Origin: Pseudomonas sp. P7548
Lineage (GTDB): Bacteria; Pseudomonadota; Gammaproteobacteria; Pseudomonadales; Pseudomonadaceae
Assembly: GCF_013386585.1 (NCBI RefSeq)
Contig: NZ_JACARO010000047.1
Location: forward strand, 1 to 64,000
Length of the DNA: 64,000 nt
Direction: 5' to 3'
Part shown: piece by piece, positions 7,963 through 16,468 of the stretch
Numbering within the stretch: position 1 is the stretch's first letter
How the letters are laid out: every line of letters begins with the position of its first letter
Made by a program: the position numbers and the translations under genes
Notes under the pieces: generated by a model
Database searches by the model: none
Told to the model about the DNA's origin: nothing
The model's input: only the letters and a program-made list of their open reading frames with translations

Positions 7963-9099
7963 ATGATTCCCAGAACCTTGTACAGCCCGGAGCACGAACT
8001 CTTCCGCGACAGCGTGCGCACTTTCCTCGAAAAAGATGCCGCGCCGTTCCATGGGCAATGGGAAAAACAGGGCTATATCGACCGTGGCCTGTGGAGCAAG
8101 GCGGGGGAGGCGGGGATGTTGTGTTCCCATCTGCCGGAAGAATACGGCGGCTTGGGCGCGGACTTTTTGTACAGCGCCGTGGTGATCGAAGAGATCAGCC
8201 GACTGGGCCTGACCGGCATCGGTTTCTCCCTGCATTCGGACATCGTGGCACCGTACATCCTGCATTACGGCAGTGAGGCGCTGAAGCACAAATACCTGCC
8301 CAAGTTGATCTCCGGCGAGATGGTCACCGCGATTGCCATGACCGAGCCGGGCGCCGGGTCCGACCTGCAAGGGGTCAAGACCACCGCGGTGCTGGACGGT
8401 GATGAGTATGTGATCAACGGCTCCAAGACCTTCATCACCAATGGCTACCTGGCCGAATTGGTGATCGTGGTGGCCAAGACCGACCCCAAGGCCGGGGCCA
8501 AGGGCACCAGCCTGTTCCTGGTGGAGGCCGACACGCCAGGCTTCGACAAGGGCAAGCGCCTGGAAAAGGTGGGCATGAAAGCCCAGGACACCTCCGAGCT
8601 GTTCTTCCAGGACGTGCGAGTGCCCAAGGAAAACCTGCTGGGCCAGGCCGGCATGGGCTTCGCGTACTTGATGCAGGAGTTGCCCCAGGAACGGCTGACC
8701 GTGGCGATTGGCGCCGTGTCTTCAGCCGAGGCGGCCCTGGCGTGGACGCTGGAGTACACCCGCGAGCGCAAGGCGTTTGGCAAGGCGATTGCCGATTTTC
8801 AGAACACCCGGTTCAAGCTGGCGGAGATGGCCACCGAGATTCAGATCGGGCGTGTGTTTGTGGACAAGTGCATCGCGTTGCACCTGGAGGGCAAGCTGGA
8901 TGTGCCCACGGCGGCGATGGCCAAATACTGGGCCACGGATTTGCAATGCAAGGTGCTCGATGAGTGCGTGCAGTTGCACGGTGGTTACGGCTTCATGTGG
9001 GAATACCCGATTGCGCGGGCGTGGGCGGATGCGCGGGTGCAGCGGATTTATGCGGGGACCAATGAGATCATGAAAGAGATTATTGCGCGGGCGCTTTGA
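7963..9099 (+). CDS. acyl-CoA dehydrogenase
   Basis: 378-residue FAD flavoenzyme that would introduce the alpha-beta double bond in an acyl-CoA. Family signatures are present: AMTEPGAGSDLQGVKTTA (about 125-142), FITNGYLAEL, GKRLEKVGMKAQDTSELFF, RERKAFGKAIADFQ (about 266-279), and QLHGGYGFMWEYPIAR (about 338-353) ahead of IYAGTNEIMKEI. At the position where medium-chain enzymes carry the catalytic Glu (IYEGT) this protein has Ala, as in long-chain/isovaleryl-type enzymes that use a Glu in another helix. Substrate unassigned. Start ATG at 7963 follows a GGTGACCC stretch; divergent from the GlxA-type regulator. Confidence 0.9.
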   Translation: MIPRTLYSPEHELFRDSVRTFLEKDAAPFHGQWEKQGYIDRGLWSKAGEAGMLCSHLPEEYGGLGADFLYSAVVIEEISRLGLTGIGFSLHSDIVAPYILHYGSEALKHKYLPKLISGEMVTAIAMTEPGAGSDLQGVKTTAVLDGDEYVINGSKTFITNGYLAELVIVVAKTDPKAGAKGTSLFLVEADTPGFDKGKRLEKVGMKAQDTSELFFQDVRVPKENLLGQAGMGFAYLMQELPQERLTVAIGAVSSAEAALAWTLEYTRERKAFGKAIADFQNTRFKLAEMATEIQIGRVFVDKCIALHLEGKLDVPTAAMAKYWATDLQCKVLDECVQLHGGYGFMWEYPIARAWADARVQRIYAGTNEIMKEIIARAL

Positions 9100-9125
9100 T
9101 TTTTTTGGTGTTGCTGAGGGCCTCA

Positions 9126-9195
9126 TCGCAGGCAAGCCAGCTCCCACATTTTGAGCTGTGAATACATTCAAATGTGGGAGCTGGCTTGCCTGCGA
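9126..9195. repeat. REP doublet, GAGCTGGCTTGCCTGCGA arm type
   Basis: Arms TCGCAGGCAAGCCAGCTCCC and the reverse complement with a short loop, between the convergent acyl-CoA dehydrogenase and aldo-keto reductase. Same arm type recurs at 20299, 23419 and 26564, but here the arm order is inverted (tail-to-tail). Confidence 0.9.
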
Positions 9196-9213
9196 TGGCG
9201 GCCTAAAGATCAA

Positions 9214-10254
9214 TCAAGGCGCAGGGTTCGGATGATCCTTCTGAATCGCCTCAATCCCCTCCAACACCTCTTTCGACAATTTCAGGTCGGCACTGGCAAT
9301 GTTGCTGTCCAGTTGCTCAAGCGACGTGGCGCCAATGATGTTGCTGGTCACAAAAGGTTGCTGCGTCACAAACGCCAACGCCATCTGCGCCGGGTCCAGC
9401 CCATGTTCCCGCGCCAGTGCCACATAACGGCTGCAGGCCGCTTCCGACTGCGGGTTGAAGTAGCGGCTGAAGCGGCTGTATTCGGTCAGGCGTGCCTTGG
9501 CCGGGCGTGCGCCGTTCTCGTACTTGCCGCTGAGCATGCCGAACGCCAGGGGCGAGTAGGCCAGCAGGCCGCACTGTTCACGAATGGCGACTTCCGCCAG
9601 GCCCACTTCAAAGCTGCGGTTGAGCAGGTTGTAGGGGTTCTGGATCGACACGGCGCGGGTCCAGCCACGAGCTTCGGCCAGGGCCAGGAATTTCATGGTG
9701 CCCCACGGGGTTTCGTTGGACAGGCCGATGTGGCGTATCTTGCCGGCCTTGACCTGCTCGTCCAGCACCTCAAGGGTTTCTTCCAGTGGGGTGAGGTTGT
9801 CTTCGTCCTTGTGCTTGTAGCTCAGTTGGCCGAAGAAGTTGGTGCTGCGCTCCGGCCAGTGCAGCTGATAGAGGTCGATCCAGTCGGTCTGCAGGCGCTT
9901 GAGGCTGGCATCCAGGGCTTCGACGATGTGCTTGCGGTTATGGCGCAGGTGGCCGTCGCGGATGTAGTCGATGGTGTTGCCGGGGCCGGCAATCTTGCTG
10001 GCCAGGACCCAGTCGGCACGATCGCCGCGGCTTTTGAAGTAGTTACCGATGTAGCGTTCGGTGGTGGCATAGGTGTCGGCCTTGGGCGGCACCGGGTACA
10101 TTTCGGCGGTGTCGAGGAAGTTGATCCCCGCGGCCTTGGCCCGCTCGATCTGTGCGAAGGCCTCTGCCTCGCTGTTCTGCTCGCCCCAGGTCATGGTGCC
10201 CAAGGCTATCGCGCTCACGTTCAGATCCGTACGGCCCAGCTGTCGATAATCCAT
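9214..10254 (-). CDS. NADP(H)-dependent aldo-keto reductase (Tas-like)
   Basis: 346 residues beginning MDYRQLGRTDLNVSAIALG. AKR barrel features: the catalytic Asp/Tyr region NFLDTAEMYPVPP (about 45-57), Lys in WVLASKIAGPG (about 82), His in LYQLHWPERS (about 127). The length and the PVPPKADTYATTE segment match Tas-type reductases. The frame opens 8 codons earlier at 10278, but an AAGGAG six bases before the ATG at 10254 decides the start. Monocistronic, followed by a REP doublet; physiological substrate unknown. Confidence 0.9.
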   Translation of the reverse strand: MDYRQLGRTDLNVSAIALGTMTWGEQNSEAEAFAQIERAKAAGINFLDTAEMYPVPPKADTYATTERYIGNYFKSRGDRADWVLASKIAGPGNTIDYIRDGHLRHNRKHIVEALDASLKRLQTDWIDLYQLHWPERSTNFFGQLSYKHKDEDNLTPLEETLEVLDEQVKAGKIRHIGLSNETPWGTMKFLALAEARGWTRAVSIQNPYNLLNRSFEVGLAEVAIREQCGLLAYSPLAFGMLSGKYENGARPAKARLTEYSRFSRYFNPQSEAACSRYVALAREHGLDPAQMALAFVTQQPFVTSNIIGATSLEQLDSNIASADLKLSKEVLEGIEAIQKDHPNPAP

Positions 10255-10432
10255 CGGGTACTCCTTCGGGGAAAACAATCATAAAAGCAGGTTGAATTTT
10301 TTTTGGCAATCTGCATAATTGCCCACCTCTTTCTGCAGTGGAAGTGATGCGCCGCCTGCCGAAGAATCTTGCCGTTGAACGGACGCGCCGACCCGAGCCC
10401 CCGATAGCGTCTGTATCCGGCTGCCTTTGACC

Positions 10433-10461
10433 TTGTCAAAGTACGCACTATTCAGTAAGAT
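10433..10461 (+). promoter_or_regulatory. likely sigma-70 promoter of rplM-rpsI
   Basis: TTGTCA and TAAGAT are separated by 17 bases, ending 42 bases before the rplM start. The leader after it contains a GCCG...CGGC stem that could serve autoregulation by L13; this is inference. Confidence 0.45.
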
Positions 10462-10503
10462 CCGCCGTCTAAATTTACAGGCGGCCCCTGAGGCTATTAA
10501 AGA

Positions 10504-10932
10504 ATGACAACTTTTACTGCAAAACCGGAAACAGTTCAGCGCGACTGGTTTGTCGTCGACGCCGCTGGTCAGACCCTGGGTCGTCTGGCCACTGAAGTCG
10601 CCAGCCGTCTGCGTGGCAAGCACAAGCCTGAGTACACCCCGCACGTTGATACCGGCGACTACATCGTCATCATCAACGCTGAGCAGGTTCGTGTAACCGG
10701 CAACAAAGCAAGCGACAAAATGTACTACCGTCACTCCGGTTTCCCAGGCGGTATCAAGTCTTCCAACTTCGAAGGCCTGATTGCCAAGAAGCCTGAAGCC
10801 CCGATCGAAATCGCGGTCAAAGGCATGCTGCCTAAGGGCCCACTGGGTCGCGATATGTTTCGCAAGCTGAAAGTCTATGCGGGCGCTGTACACCCTCATG
10901 CTGCTCAGCAGCCCCAAGAACTGAAGTTTTAA
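10504..10932 (+). CDS. rplM: 50S ribosomal protein L13
   Basis: 142 residues, the normal length for L13, starting [20 protein letters not shown] with the conserved GQTLGRLA and the [14 protein letters not shown] segment (about residues 74-87). An early-assembling 23S rRNA-binding protein. First gene of the rplM-rpsI pair; 14 bases separate it from rpsI. Confidence 0.99.
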
Positions 10933-10946
10933 CGGAATAGTTCATT

Positions 10947-11339
10947 ATGTCGGCGACTCAAAATTACGGCACTGGCCGTCGCAAAACCGCAACCGCACGC
11001 GTTTTCCTGCGTCCGGGCACTGGTAACATCTCGATCAACAACCGCTCCCTGGACAACTTCTTCGGCCGCGAAACTGCCCGCATGGTAGTTCGTCAGCCGC
11101 TGGAATTGACCGAGACCGTTGAAAAGTTCGACATCTACGTCACCGTTATCGGTGGCGGTGTAAGTGGTCAAGCTGGCGCAATCCGCCACGGTATCACTCG
11201 CGCACTGATGAGCTACGACGAAACCCTGCGTAGCGCTCTGCGCAAAGCTGGCTTCGTGACTCGCGATGCCCGTGAAGTTGAACGTAAGAAAGTCGGTCTG
11301 CGTAAAGCGCGTAAGCGTCCGCAGTACTCGAAGCGTTAA
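10947..11339 (+). CDS. rpsI: 30S ribosomal protein S9
   Basis: 130 residues, MSATQNYGTGRRKTATARVFL at the N-terminus and the basic C-terminal tail RKARKRPQYSKR whose last Arg reaches the P-site tRNA. GGGVSGQAGAIRHGI is the conserved core motif. Cotranscribed with rplM and closed by a strong terminator. Confidence 0.99.
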   Translation: MSATQNYGTGRRKTATARVFLRPGTGNISINNRSLDNFFGRETARMVVRQPLELTETVEKFDIYVTVIGGGVSGQAGAIRHGITRALMSYDETLRSALRKAGFVTRDAREVERKKVGLRKARKRPQYSKR

Positions 11340-11356
11340 TTCGCTTTACGTTCCAC

Positions 11357-11394
11357 AAAAACGCCCAGCCTCCTCACGGAGCTGGGCGTTTTTT
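11357..11394 (+). terminator. rpsI rho-independent terminator
   Basis: Stem ACGCCCAGC / GCTGGGCGT with an 11-base loop and a T-run, about 20 bases after the rpsI stop. Confidence 0.92.
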
Positions 11395-11432
11395 ATTGCC
11401 TGCGATTTATGCACAAATTTGCGCGTGACAAC

Positions 11433-11459
11433 TTGCCACATCCGTAGACCCCCTATACT
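11433..11459 (+). promoter_or_regulatory. possible petABC promoter
   Basis: TATACT at 11454-11459 is a good -10 element; TTGCCA at 11433-11438 is a -35 candidate with a short 15-base spacer. The start would leave a leader of about 140 bases before petA. Confidence 0.4.
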
Positions 11460-11605
11460 ACAAGGCCTGAGGGCGGAGTCCCGGGCAATTCCCTTGTCAT
11501 ACGTGGGGCTTTTCATTACCATCCGACAAAATTTTTATAAGCAAAGATTCAATACTTAGTAGACGCCTGATTTAACAGGCCAAAAAGCTGATGGGAGAGG
11601 ACTGA

Positions 11606-12202
11606 ATGAGCAATGACGGCGTGAATGCAGGCCGGCGTCGCTTCTTGGTAGCAGCCACATCCGTGGTGGGTGCTGCAGGAGCGGTGGGGGCTGCGGTCCC
11701 GTTCGTGGGGTCATGGTTTCCCAGTGCCAAGGCGAAAGCCGCGGGTGCACCGGTGAAGGTGAATATCAGCAAAATCGAGCCAGGCCAGCAGATGATTGCT
11801 GAATGGCGCGGCCAGCCGGTCTTCATTGTTCGTCGTACCGAGGAAATCCTGGGAAATCTCAAGAAAATCGAGGGTCAGCTCTCTGATCCCGACTCGAAGA
11901 ATTCCGACCAACCCGCCTACGTCGATAAGGAAATCCGTTCGATCAAGCCAGAGATCCTGCTGCTGATCGGTATCTGCACCCACTTGGGCTGCTCGCCTAC
12001 CTTCCGCCCGGAAGTTGCTCCTGCCGACCTTGGCAAGGACTGGGTCGGTGGCTACTTCTGCCCCTGCCACGGTTCCCACTACGACCTGGCCGGTCGCGTC
12101 TACAAGTCACAACCCGCACCTTTGAACCTGCCCGTTCCGCCGCACCAATACGAGACGGACAGCATCGTTATCATTGGCGTCGACCAGGGGGAGAAGGCCT
12201 GA
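11606..12202 (+). CDS. petA: ubiquinol-cytochrome c reductase, Rieske iron-sulfur subunit
   Basis: 198 residues. A twin-arginine motif and hydrophobic anchor (GRRRFLVAATSVVGAAGAVG, about residues 10-29) explain Tat export with a retained N-terminal membrane helix. The [2Fe-2S] cluster ligands are CTHLGC (about 124-129) and CPCHGS (about 151-156), two Cys and two His plus the loop disulfide Cys. Receives electrons from ubiquinol at the Qo site of complex III and passes them to cytochrome c1. A GAGAGGACTGA ribosome site precedes the ATG; its stop overlaps the petB start (TGATG). Confidence 0.98.
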   Translation: MSNDGVNAGRRRFLVAATSVVGAAGAVGAAVPFVGSWFPSAKAKAAGAPVKVNISKIEPGQQMIAEWRGQPVFIVRRTEEILGNLKKIEGQLSDPDSKNSDQPAYVDKEIRSIKPEILLLIGICTHLGCSPTFRPEVAPADLGKDWVGGYFCPCHGSHYDLAGRVYKSQPAPLNLPVPPHQYETDSIVIIGVDQGEKA

Positions 12203-13413
12203 TGAGCAAGTTCATGGATTGGGTGGATGCGCGCTTCCCTGCGACCAAAATGTGGGAAGACCATCTCAGCAAGTACTACGCGCCTAAAAACTTCAACTTC
12301 TTCTACTTCTTCGGCTCCCTGGCCCTGCTGGTGCTGGTCAACCAGATCGTCACCGGCGTCTGGCTGACCATGAGCTACACGCCATCGGCGGAAGAAGCGT
12401 TTGCGTCCGTCGAATACATCATGCGTGACGTCGAGTACGGCTCGATCCTGCGCCTGTTGCACTCCACCGGCGCCTCGGCGTTCTTCATCGTTGTCTACCT
12501 GCACATGTTCCGTGGCCTGCTCTACGGTTCGTACCAGAAGCCCCGCGAGCTGGTGTGGGTCTTCGGCATGCTGATCTACCTGGCGCTGATGGCCGAAGCC
12601 TTCATGGGTTACCTGCTGCCGTGGGGCCAGATGTCGTACTGGGGTGCCCAGGTGATCATCTCGCTGTTCGGTGCGATCCCCGTGATTGGCAACGACCTGA
12701 CTCAGTGGATCCGCGGTGACTACCTGATCTCCGGCATTACCCTGAACCGCTTCTTCGCGTTGCACGTTGTGGCCCTGCCGATCGTGATCCTGGGCCTGGT
12801 GGTGCTGCACATCCTTGCGCTGCACGAAGTGGGCTCCAACAACCCCGATGGCGTGGACATCAAGAAGCACAAAGACGAAAACGGCGTACCGCTGGACGGC
12901 ATTCCGTTCCACCCGTACTACACCGTGAAAGACATTGTCGGCGTGGTGGTGTTCCTGTTCATCTTCTGCTCGATCGTGTTCTTTTTCCCGGAGATGGGCG
13001 GTTATTTCCTGGAGAAACCTAACTTCGAACAGGCCAACGCCTTCAAGACACCTGAGCACATTGCTCCGGTCTGGTACTTCACGCCGTTCTACGCCATCTT
13101 GCGGGCGATCCCCGACAAGCTCATGGGCGTGATGGCGATGGGCGCCTCGATCGCGCTGCTGTTCGTGTTGCCATGGCTCGACCGCAGTCCGGTCAAATCC
13201 ATGCGCTACAAAGGCTGGCTGAGCAAGATCTGGCTGTGGGTGTTCTGCATCGCGTTCGTGATCCTGGGTATCTTGGGCGTATTGGCGCCCACCCCTGAGC
13301 GTACGTTGCTGTCGCAGGTCTGCACCTTCCTGTACTTCGCCTACTTCATTCTGATGCCGTTCTACACCCGGCTAGAGAAGACCAAACCGGTTCCGGAAAG
13401 GGTGACTGGCTGA
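12202..13413 (+). CDS. petB: ubiquinol-cytochrome c reductase, cytochrome b subunit
   Basis: 403 residues, the full-length bacterial cytochrome b with both the N-terminal bis-heme four-helix part and the C-terminal helices. Seen: LRLLHSTGASAFFIVVYLHMFR (first heme-ligating region; first 20 residues of it shown by LRLLHSTGASAFFIVVYLHM), GYLLPWGQMSYWGA at the Qo site, RFFALHVVALP, and the conserved PEW-loop equivalent APVWYFTPFYAILR. Carries hemes bL and bH in the inner membrane. Overlaps petA and petC by one base each, so translation is coupled. Confidence 0.97.
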   Translation: MSKFMDWVDARFPATKMWEDHLSKYYAPKNFNFFYFFGSLALLVLVNQIVTGVWLTMSYTPSAEEAFASVEYIMRDVEYGSILRLLHSTGASAFFIVVYLHMFRGLLYGSYQKPRELVWVFGMLIYLALMAEAFMGYLLPWGQMSYWGAQVIISLFGAIPVIGNDLTQWIRGDYLISGITLNRFFALHVVALPIVILGLVVLHILALHEVGSNNPDGVDIKKHKDENGVPLDGIPFHPYYTVKDIVGVVVFLFIFCSIVFFFPEMGGYFLEKPNFEQANAFKTPEHIAPVWYFTPFYAILRAIPDKLMGVMAMGASIALLFVLPWLDRSPVKSMRYKGWLSKIWLWVFCIAFVILGILGVLAPTPERTLLSQVCTFLYFAYFILMPFYTRLEKTKPVPERVTG

Positions 13414-14192
13414 TGAAAAAATTATTCGTTGCATTGATGCTTGCGGCGCTGCCGCTACTGTCCTTCGCTGCCGAGCACGGTGGCCCGGAGCTGGAAAAAG
13501 TCGACATCGACGTGTCTGACAAAGCGGCCATGCAAGACGGCGCACGGACGTTCGCCAACTATTGCATGGGCTGCCACAGCGCCAAGTTCCAGCGTTATGA
13601 GCGTGTGGCCGACGACCTGGGGATCCCCCACGACGTGATGCTGCAAAAACTGGTGTTCACCGGTGCCAAGATCGGCGACCACATGAGCATCGGCATGCAG
13701 CCGGCTGACGCCAAGGTCTGGTTCGGCGCTGCGCCGCCCGACCTGACCCTGGTCGCCCGTGTACGTGGCACCGACTGGCTCTACGGCTACCTGAAGTCCT
13801 TCTACGACGACCCGGCACGCCCGCTGGGTGCCAACAACCGCGTGTTCCCGAACGTCGGCATGCCGAACGTTCTGGTCGGCCTGCAAGGCAAGCAAGTGGT
13901 AGGATGCAAGCAGATCCAGGTCGTTGAAGACGGCAAGAAGCAATACGATCCACTGACCGGCACGCCGTTGACCCATGAAGCGTGCGATCAGCTGAAGATT
14001 GAGACCCCCGGTGCCCAGACCGAGGCGCAGTTCGACGAGACGGTCAAGAACCTCGTGACCTTCCTGGCGTACTCTGCCAACCCAGTCAAACTGCAGCATC
14101 AGCGCATCGGCACTTATGTGCTGCTGTACCTGGCCTTCTTCTTCGTATTCGCCTATCTGCTCAAACGCGAATACTGGAAGGATGTGCATTGA
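13413..14192 (+). CDS. petC: ubiquinol-cytochrome c reductase, cytochrome c1 subunit
   Basis: 259 residues with a Sec signal peptide (MKKLFVALMLAALPLLSFA), covalent heme motif CMGCH at about residues 51-55, a probable axial Met in the region IGMQPADAKVWFG, and a C-terminal membrane anchor (about 235-252, TYVLLYLAFFFVFAYLL) leaving a short cytoplasmic tail. Exposes heme c1 to the periplasm for transfer to soluble cytochrome c. Last gene of the petABC operon; a large hairpin follows. Confidence 0.98.
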   Translation: MKKLFVALMLAALPLLSFAAEHGGPELEKVDIDVSDKAAMQDGARTFANYCMGCHSAKFQRYERVADDLGIPHDVMLQKLVFTGAKIGDHMSIGMQPADAKVWFGAAPPDLTLVARVRGTDWLYGYLKSFYDDPARPLGANNRVFPNVGMPNVLVGLQGKQVVGCKQIQVVEDGKKQYDPLTGTPLTHEACDQLKIETPGAQTEAQFDETVKNLVTFLAYSANPVKLQHQRIGTYVLLYLAFFFVFAYLLKREYWKDVH

Positions 14193-14221
14193 TCCAACCG
14201 TAAGCAATTGCTGTTAATCTT

Positions 14222-14304
14222 GCGCGCCCAGCGGCATCTCTGAACACGTAGCGCTCTGGTTGTACCAGGCGATACAGAGATGCTCTCTGGGCGCGCTCGT
14301 TTTT
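14222..14304 (+). terminator. branched hairpin with T-run between petC and sspA
   Basis: Left arm 14222-14242 (GCGCGCCCAG..GCATCTCTG) pairs with right arm 14275-14296 (CAGAGATGC..CTGGGCGCGC), interrupted by a small bulge; the enclosed loop holds a second small stem (CTGGT..ACCAG). Five T residues follow at 14300-14304. It can act as the petABC terminator, ending about 37 bases before sspA. Confidence 0.8.
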
Positions 14305-14341
14305 GAGCTTTCGATAATTTCAACAAGCGAGGAGGACCGCC

Positions 14342-14959
14342 ATGGGCGTGACCAATCGGTTGGCCTGTTACTCCGACCCCGCCGACCACTATTCCCACCG
14401 AGTGCGTATCGTGCTCGCGGAGAAGGGTGTCAGCGCCGAGATCATCAGTGTGGAGGCGGGCCGTCAGCCGCCAAAACTGATCGAAGTGAACCCTTACGGC
14501 AGCCTGCCCACCCTGGTCGATCGTGACCTGGCGTTGTGGGAGTCGACCGTGGTGATGGAATACCTGGATGAGCGTTACCCGCATCCGCCTTTGCTGCCGG
14601 TGTACCCGGTGGCGCGTGCCAACAGCCGCCTGCTGATCCATCGGATCCAGCGTGACTGGTGCGGGCTGGTGGATGTGATTCTGGATTCGCGTACAAAAGA
14701 AGCGGTCCGCGTGCAGGCGCGTAAGGAATTGCGCGAAAGTCTGACCGGCGTTTCGCCGTTGTTCGCCGATAAACCTTTTTTCCTCAGCGAGGAACAAAGT
14801 TTGGTGGATTGCTGCCTATTACCGATACTCTGGCGTTTGCCGATTCTCGGTATTGAACTGCCGCGGCCTGCCAAGCCGCTGCTTGATTACATGGAGCGCC
14901 AGTTTGCGCGTGAGGCTTTCCAGGCGAGTCTGTCTGGCGTCGAACGCGATATGCGCTAA
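14342..14959 (+). CDS. sspA: stringent starvation protein A
   Basis: 205-residue glutathione-S-transferase-fold protein that binds RNA polymerase and modulates transcription during starvation and acid stress; in Pseudomonas it also affects virulence. N-terminal thioredoxin-like domain (about 8-85, with NPYGSLPTLVDRDLALWES) and C-terminal helical domain (about 90-200, with FFLSEEQSLVDCCLLPILWR). A GCGAGGAGGACC ribosome site precedes the ATG. Forms an operon with sspB, 17 bases downstream. Confidence 0.97.
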   Translation: MGVTNRLACYSDPADHYSHRVRIVLAEKGVSAEIISVEAGRQPPKLIEVNPYGSLPTLVDRDLALWESTVVMEYLDERYPHPPLLPVYPVARANSRLLIHRIQRDWCGLVDVILDSRTKEAVRVQARKELRESLTGVSPLFADKPFFLSEEQSLVDCCLLPILWRLPILGIELPRPAKPLLDYMERQFAREAFQASLSGVERDMR

Positions 14960-14976
14960 GGCTTAAGGAGCCGCTG

Positions 14977-15396
14977 ATGAACTCCAGTCGACCCTACTTG
15001 GTCCGCGCGCTCTATGAGTGGATTGTGGACAACGATTGCACCCCGCACATGCTGGTCAATTCCGAATTCCCTGCGGTTCAGGTACCGCAGGGGTTTGCCA
15101 GTGACGGACAGATCGTCCTGAACGTGTCACCCAGTGCTGTGCGACACCTGCACATGGACAACGAAGCCGTGAGCTTCGAAGGGCGTTTCGGCGGCGTGCC
15201 GCATACGCTGTTCGTGCCCATTGGTGCCATCCTCGGGATCTACGCCCGGGAAAATGGCCAGGGCATGGTGTTTGATCTGGAGTCGCCTTTCGAGGACGAC
15301 GAATCGATCGAAAGCGAAGACGGTGATGACCTGCCGCCACCGGATGCCGAGCCACCGCGCCCAAGCGGCCGGCCGAGCCTGAAAGTGGTGAAGTAA
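14977..15396 (+). CDS. sspB: ClpXP protease specificity-enhancing factor SspB
   Basis: 139 residues. The folded substrate-binding domain (about 1-108) recognises ssrA-tagged proteins (LYEWIVDNDCTPHMLVN and the later FVPIGAILGIYARENGQGM are typical), then an acidic flexible linker (DDESIESEDGDD) leads to the C-terminal ClpX-docking peptide RPSLKVVK. Preceded by a good AAGGAG and closed by a terminator. Confidence 0.97.
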   Translation: MNSSRPYLVRALYEWIVDNDCTPHMLVNSEFPAVQVPQGFASDGQIVLNVSPSAVRHLHMDNEAVSFEGRFGGVPHTLFVPIGAILGIYARENGQGMVFDLESPFEDDESIESEDGDDLPPPDAEPPRPSGRPSLKVVK

Positions 15397-15425
15397 CGGG
15401 CTTTCCCTCGGGGGAGCGCTGAAAG

Positions 15426-15456
15426 AATGCCTCGACCTGTGTCGGGGCATTTTTTT
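15426..15456 (+). terminator. sspB rho-independent terminator
   Basis: Stem AATGCCTCGAC / GTCGGGGCATT with four-base loop and a seven-T run. Confidence 0.9.
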
Positions 15457-15490
15457 GCGCGAAGGATATAGATGAAAGTCGCGCCCGGAC

Positions 15491-15508
15491 GGTGATCGTA
15501 CAACCACC
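15491..15508. promoter_or_regulatory. putative GntR/FCD operator upstream of its own gene
   Basis: GGTGATCGTACAACCACC is a near-palindrome (14 of 18 positions symmetric) centred on GTAC, 46 bases before the regulator ATG. The ten bases ATCGTACAAC recur inverted upstream of kdgD at 17783-17792. TNGTACNA-like sites are usual for FadR-type GntR regulators; binding is inferred. Confidence 0.45.
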
Positions 15509-15554
15509 ATGGGCTATGATGCGTGCTCATGCTCACCGAGAAAGATGATTCATC

Positions 15555-16304
15555 ATGGAAAACGCCAACACCGCCCCTCGTCTTCCCCGCAAGCGCCGTA
15601 GCCTTGCCCAGGAATTGGTCACGGTGTTGTCCGAGCAGATCCGCGACGGCCAGCTCAAGCGTGGCGATAAACTGCCCACCGAGTCGGCGATCATGGATGC
15701 CCATGGCGTCAGTCGTACGGTGGTGCGCGAAGCGATCTCGCGATTGCAGGCGGCGGGGCAGGTGGAAACCCGTCACGGTATCGGCACGTTTGTGTTGGAT
15801 ACGCCGAGCCCGAGCGGCTTTCGGATCGACCCGGCCACGGTGGTGACGCTGCGTGATGTGTTGGCGATCCTGGAACTGCGGATCAGCCTGGAAGTGGAGT
15901 CTGCAGGTCTGGCTGCGTTACGTCGCAGTGATGAGCAACTGGCGGCCATGCGTGCAGCGCTCGATGCGTTGAATGAAAGCGCGGCCCACGCCGGCGATGC
16001 GGTGGCCTCTGACTTTGCATTTCACCTGGAAATTGCCCTGTCCACGGGTAACCGTTACTTCACCGACATCATGACCCACCTGGGCACCAGCATTATTCCG
16101 CGCACGCGTTTGAACTCGGCACGCCTGGCCCATGATGACCAGCAGCACTACATGGGCCGCCTGAGCCGCGAGCACGAAGAGATCTACGAGGCGATTGCCC
16201 GCCAGGATTCGGACGCGGCACGAGCGGCCATGCGTTTGCATTTGACCAACAGCCGTGAGCGGCTGCGCCATGCCCATGAAGAGGCAGAAGCGCAACGCGG
16301 TTAA
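15555..16304 (+). CDS. FadR-subfamily GntR regulator (FCD domain), probable galactarate regulator
   Basis: 249 residues. N-terminal winged helix-turn-helix (about 15-83: LSEQIRDGQLKRGDKLPTES, then VSRTVVREAISRLQAAGQVE) and C-terminal all-helical FCD ligand domain (about 95-240), with the metal-binding Asp/His pattern visible in FAFHLEIAL, and HEEIYEAI. Such proteins bind organic acids and usually repress the adjacent catabolic operon. The galactarate genes lie 1.5 kb downstream, beyond a minus-strand gene, and a shared promoter motif supports the link. The start used follows GAAAGATGATTCATC, a weak ribosome site; the homologous region begins near PRKRRSLAQEL. Confidence 0.9.
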   Translation: MENANTAPRLPRKRRSLAQELVTVLSEQIRDGQLKRGDKLPTESAIMDAHGVSRTVVREAISRLQAAGQVETRHGIGTFVLDTPSPSGFRIDPATVVTLRDVLAILELRISLEVESAGLAALRRSDEQLAAMRAALDALNESAAHAGDAVASDFAFHLEIALSTGNRYFTDIMTHLGTSIIPRTRLNSARLAHDDQQHYMGRLSREHEEIYEAIARQDSDAARAAMRLHLTNSRERLRHAHEEAEAQRG

Positions 16305-16345
16305 AAGAAGGCAACCGAGTTGTGCCGGGTGTAAATCGATCTAAT

Positions 16346-16434
16346 TGTGGGAGCGGGCTTGCTCGCGAATGCGGTGTGTCAGTCTGCACATGCATCAACT
16401 GAAAGGCGCCTTCGCGAGCAAGCCCGCTCCCACA
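16346..16434. repeat. REP doublet (REPIN), GCGGGCTTGCTCGCG arm type
   Basis: Inverted arms as at 2747, between the convergent GntR regulator and the phospholipase-like gene. Confidence 0.9.
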
Positions 16435-16468
16435 TTTTGATCTCCAGTGTCTGGAATGACGTATTTAT

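Noticed and set aside
10280..10503. Riboswitch upstream of rplM
   Set aside because: Only a small stem and promoter are visible; no aptamer-like conserved core recognised.
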